64,000 nucleotides of DNA from DATAEE01 sp963725145. Its GTDB lineage: Bacteria; Acidobacteriota; Vicinamibacteria; Vicinamibacterales; 2-12-FULL-66-21. The stretch's first letter is position 1, and the number at the start of each line of letters is the position of its first letter. The position numbers and the translations under genes were made by a program. Below are positions 62,120-64,000 of the stretch, in pieces. The notes below the pieces were generated by a model. It did no database searches. It had not been told where the DNA came from and worked only from the letters and a program-made list of their open reading frames with translations. The stretch lies in NCBI GenBank assembly GCA_963725145.1, contig CAVRXL010000012.1:744001-808000 (forward strand). Direction: 5' to 3'.

Positions 62120-64000
62120 ATGCGTTTGAATCGTCTCGAGATTTCAGGATTCAAGAGCTTTCCCGATCGCTCGGAGCTGGCCTTCGACGCGGGCGTGACC
62201 GCCATCGTCGGGCCGAACGGCTGCGGAAAAAGCAATGTCGTCGACGCCATCACCTGGGTGCTCGGGGAGCAGAGCGCGAAAAGCCTGCGCGGCGATCGGA
62301 TGGAGGATGTGATTTTCGCGGGCAGCGACGCCCGCAAGCCGACCGGCGCCGCCGAAGTCAAACTGAAGCTCGCGGAAGTGGCGACGAGCCTTCCGGCCGG
62401 CGTGAAGCCGCACGGCATTGAAGGGAACGGCAACGGCCACGGTCACGCGGATGCCAACGGCGGCTCCGCGTCGCCCGAACCGTCCGGCGTCGCAGACTCC
62501 GCCGGGACTTTGCCTCAACATCTCGAACTGGAACACCAGGGCGTCGCGGTTGCGATCGCGGAGCCGGAAGCCCGCGAGAAGTTCGTTCGCGACGTGGAGA
62601 TCGGCCGCCGGCTGTACCGCTCGGGCGAGAGCGAGTATCTGATCGACGGCGAGGTCTGCCGTCTGCGCGACGTCCACGATCTGCTCATGGACGCAGGCGT
62701 GGGAGTGAAGGCGTATGCGGTCATCGAGCAGGGGAAAATCGGCCAGATCCTGAGCGCGAGGCCGACCGATCGCCGGCAACTCATCGAAGAGGCGGCGGGG
62801 GTCACGAAGTACAAGAACCGGCGGCGCGCGGCCGAGCTGAAGCTCGAGGCGGCGCAGCAGAACCTCACACGTATCGAGGACATCGTTTACGAGGTCGAGA
62901 AGCAGCGCGGCGCGTTGAAACGACAGGCGGCCAAGGCGCGGCGCTACAAGCGGCTCCGGGACGAGCTCCGGCGCTGGGAGAAAGTCCAGTTCGCCGCGCG
63001 CTACCGCACGCTCGCGGCGTCGATCGAGTCGGCGCGGGCGAAGCTGGCTGCGGCGCGTGAGCGCGAAGCGGTGGCGGCGGCGCGGCTGGCCGAGCTCGAG
63101 TCGACGCTGGAGCGCGTCCGGATCGAGCTGGCCGAGGCGGACGCGCTGGCGACCGGCGCCCGGGAAGCGGCGCACGCGCGCGAGCTCGAGATGAGGCGTC
63201 TGCAGCAGCAGGCGGAGTTCGATGGACAGCAGATTCAGGCGTTGAGCGCGGCCGCAGTGGAGCTCGAAACGGAGCTCCGCGGTCTCGACATGCGGCGCGC
63301 GCCGGCTCGTGCCGAGCTCGAGGAGCGGCGCGCCGCCCTCGCAGGAGCGGAGCAGGCGCGCGACCGTGCGACCGCCGCGCTCGCTCGGGACGAGACGGCG
63401 TGGGAAGCGGCGCACGCCGAGATTGAAGGGCTCGAGGCAGACGTCGAAGCGGCCCGCAGCGAAATCTTCTCCGCGATGAACGCCGCGACCGCGCTGCGCC
63501 ATGCCGTCGAGCACGCGGGAAGCGCGCGCGCTAAAACCCTCGGCGAGCTCTCACGCCTCGACGTGGAGCAGAAAGATCTCGACGTCGAAGACCGCCGCGC
63601 GTGCTCCGAGCGCGAAGAGGCGGAGTCGGCTCTCGCGCGCGCCGGGTCGGCGCTCGAGGAGACGCGCATCCGTCGAGTCTCTCAGGAGGCGGCGCTGGCG
63701 GCCTCGCGCGCCGAGCGAGAGCGGCTGGACGAGGCGTGCCGGACACGGGAGCAGGAGACCGCCGCCGTTGCGGCGAGGCTCGCGTCCCTCGAAGAACAGG
63801 ATGCCGCGCACGCCGAGTACGGAGATGCGGCGAGGCTGGTCCTCTCGCCGGCGAGCGGCATCACGCATGCCGGATCGGTCGCGGACCATCTTGAGGTCGA
63901 GCGCGGCTACGAGCGCGCCGCTGAAGCCTGCCTCGGGGATCTGCTGCAGCATGTGCTCGTGAACACCCACGCCGATGCCGACGCCGGATTGCGCGCCGCC
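62120..64000 (+). CDS. smc: Chromosome segregation protein SMC, N-terminal part
   Basis: The frame is open from ATG 62120 to the window end (627 codons). The head starts MRLNRLEISGFKSFPDRSELAF with Walker A GPNGCGKSN near residue 32. RRLYRSGESEYLIDGE is near 160 and VIEQGKIGQILSARPTDRRQLIEEAAGVTKYK near 205-235. A long coiled coil (about 240-560) follows and then the start of the hinge (SGITHAGSVADHLEVERGYERA). SMC dimers compact and segregate DNA with ScpA/ScpB. Unusual: between residues about 84 and 160 there are some 45 extra residues, Gly/Asn/His/Pro-rich (EGNGNGHGHADANGG), not found in typical SMC heads. Confidence 0.95.
   Translation, partial: MRLNRLEISGFKSFPDRSELAFDAGVTAIVGPNGCGKSNVVDAITWVLGEQSAKSLRGDRMEDVIFAGSDARKPTGAAEVKLKLAEVATSLPAGVKPHGIEGNGNGHGHADANGGSASPEPSGVADSAGTLPQHLELEHQGVAVAIAEPEAREKFVRDVEIGRRLYRSGESEYLIDGEVCRLRDVHDLLMDAGVGVKAYAVIEQGKIGQILSARPTDRRQLIEEAAGVTKYKNRRRAAELKLEAAQQNLTRIEDIVYEVEKQRGALKRQAAKARRYKRLRDELRRWEKVQFAARYRTLAASIESARAKLAAAREREAVAAARLAELESTLERVRIELAEADALATGAREAAHARELEMRRLQQQAEFDGQQIQALSAAAVELETELRGLDMRRAPARAELEERRAALAGAEQARDRATAALARDETAWEAAHAEIEGLEADVEAARSEIFSAMNAATALRHAVEHAGSARAKTLGELSRLDVEQKDLDVEDRRACSEREEAESALARAGSALEETRIRRVSQEAALAASRAERERLDEACRTREQETAAVAARLASLEEQDAAHAEYGDAARLVLSPASGITHAGSVADHLEVERGYERAAEACLGDLLQHVLVNTHADADAGLRAA

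Overview
The window looks like a chromosomal segment of an Acidobacteriota, most likely of the Vicinamibacteria (subdivision 6) type. This is inferred from the high GC content and from the gene families present: an Oar-like TonB receptor with a carboxypeptidase-regulatory N-terminus, ASPIC/UnbV FG-GAP proteins, an acidobacterial-type MacB/FtsX permease, a Thr-type sulfatase, DUF3617 and Yip1 proteins. I saw no plasmid, prophage, transposase, CRISPR array or tRNA/rRNA gene.

Layout. 1-5100: a sulfatase-like protein cut by the window start and, divergent from it, a TonB-dependent receptor whose frame is broken about six times within 860 bp, followed by a strong hairpin terminator. 5192-6322: a beta-barrel protein split from its signal peptide by an in-frame TGA. 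6271-15357 (minus strand): a tightly coupled four-gene operon of pentaheme cytochrome/TPR protein, UnbV protein, TPR-UnbV protein and nitrilase-family amidohydrolase. A 47-bp palindrome flanked by 6-bp direct repeats forms the last junction. 15531-24328: Na+/solute symporter, DUF3617 protein, an operon of PQQ dehydrogenase, LytS-type kinase and LytTR regulator, an EF-G paralogue, and a degenerate gene between inverted repeats. 24412-31475 (minus strand): an export operon of Yip1 protein, MacA-like adaptor and three permeases, with no ATPase.

31611-51628 is mainly a type IV pilus locus in an order resembling Myxococcus: pilB-pilT-pilC-pilS-pilR-pilA-second pilin-VKOR/DsbA fusion-ABC ATPase-ABC permease-TPR-pilD-kinase-three minor pilins-coiled-coil protein-second NtrC-type regulator. 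An exact -24/-12 sigma-54 promoter precedes pilA directly downstream of pilSR, and TGACAG/CTGTC half-sites sit on the pilB promoter. The VKOR-DsbA fusion lies beside pilins that carry paired cysteines, suggesting dedicated oxidative folding. pilMNOPQ are not in the window.

51640-64000 is housekeeping: aroB, nadB, an archaeal/eukaryal-type proS, a HEAT-repeat protein, a DUF192 lipoprotein, an OmpA-family barrel, tatC, tatA, an S41 protease and the start of smc, which carries an insertion in its head domain.

A recurring theme is short dispersed repeats of at least eight unrelated kinds, placed at gene junctions and sometimes inside reading frames, where they supply amino acids, start codons or stop codons.
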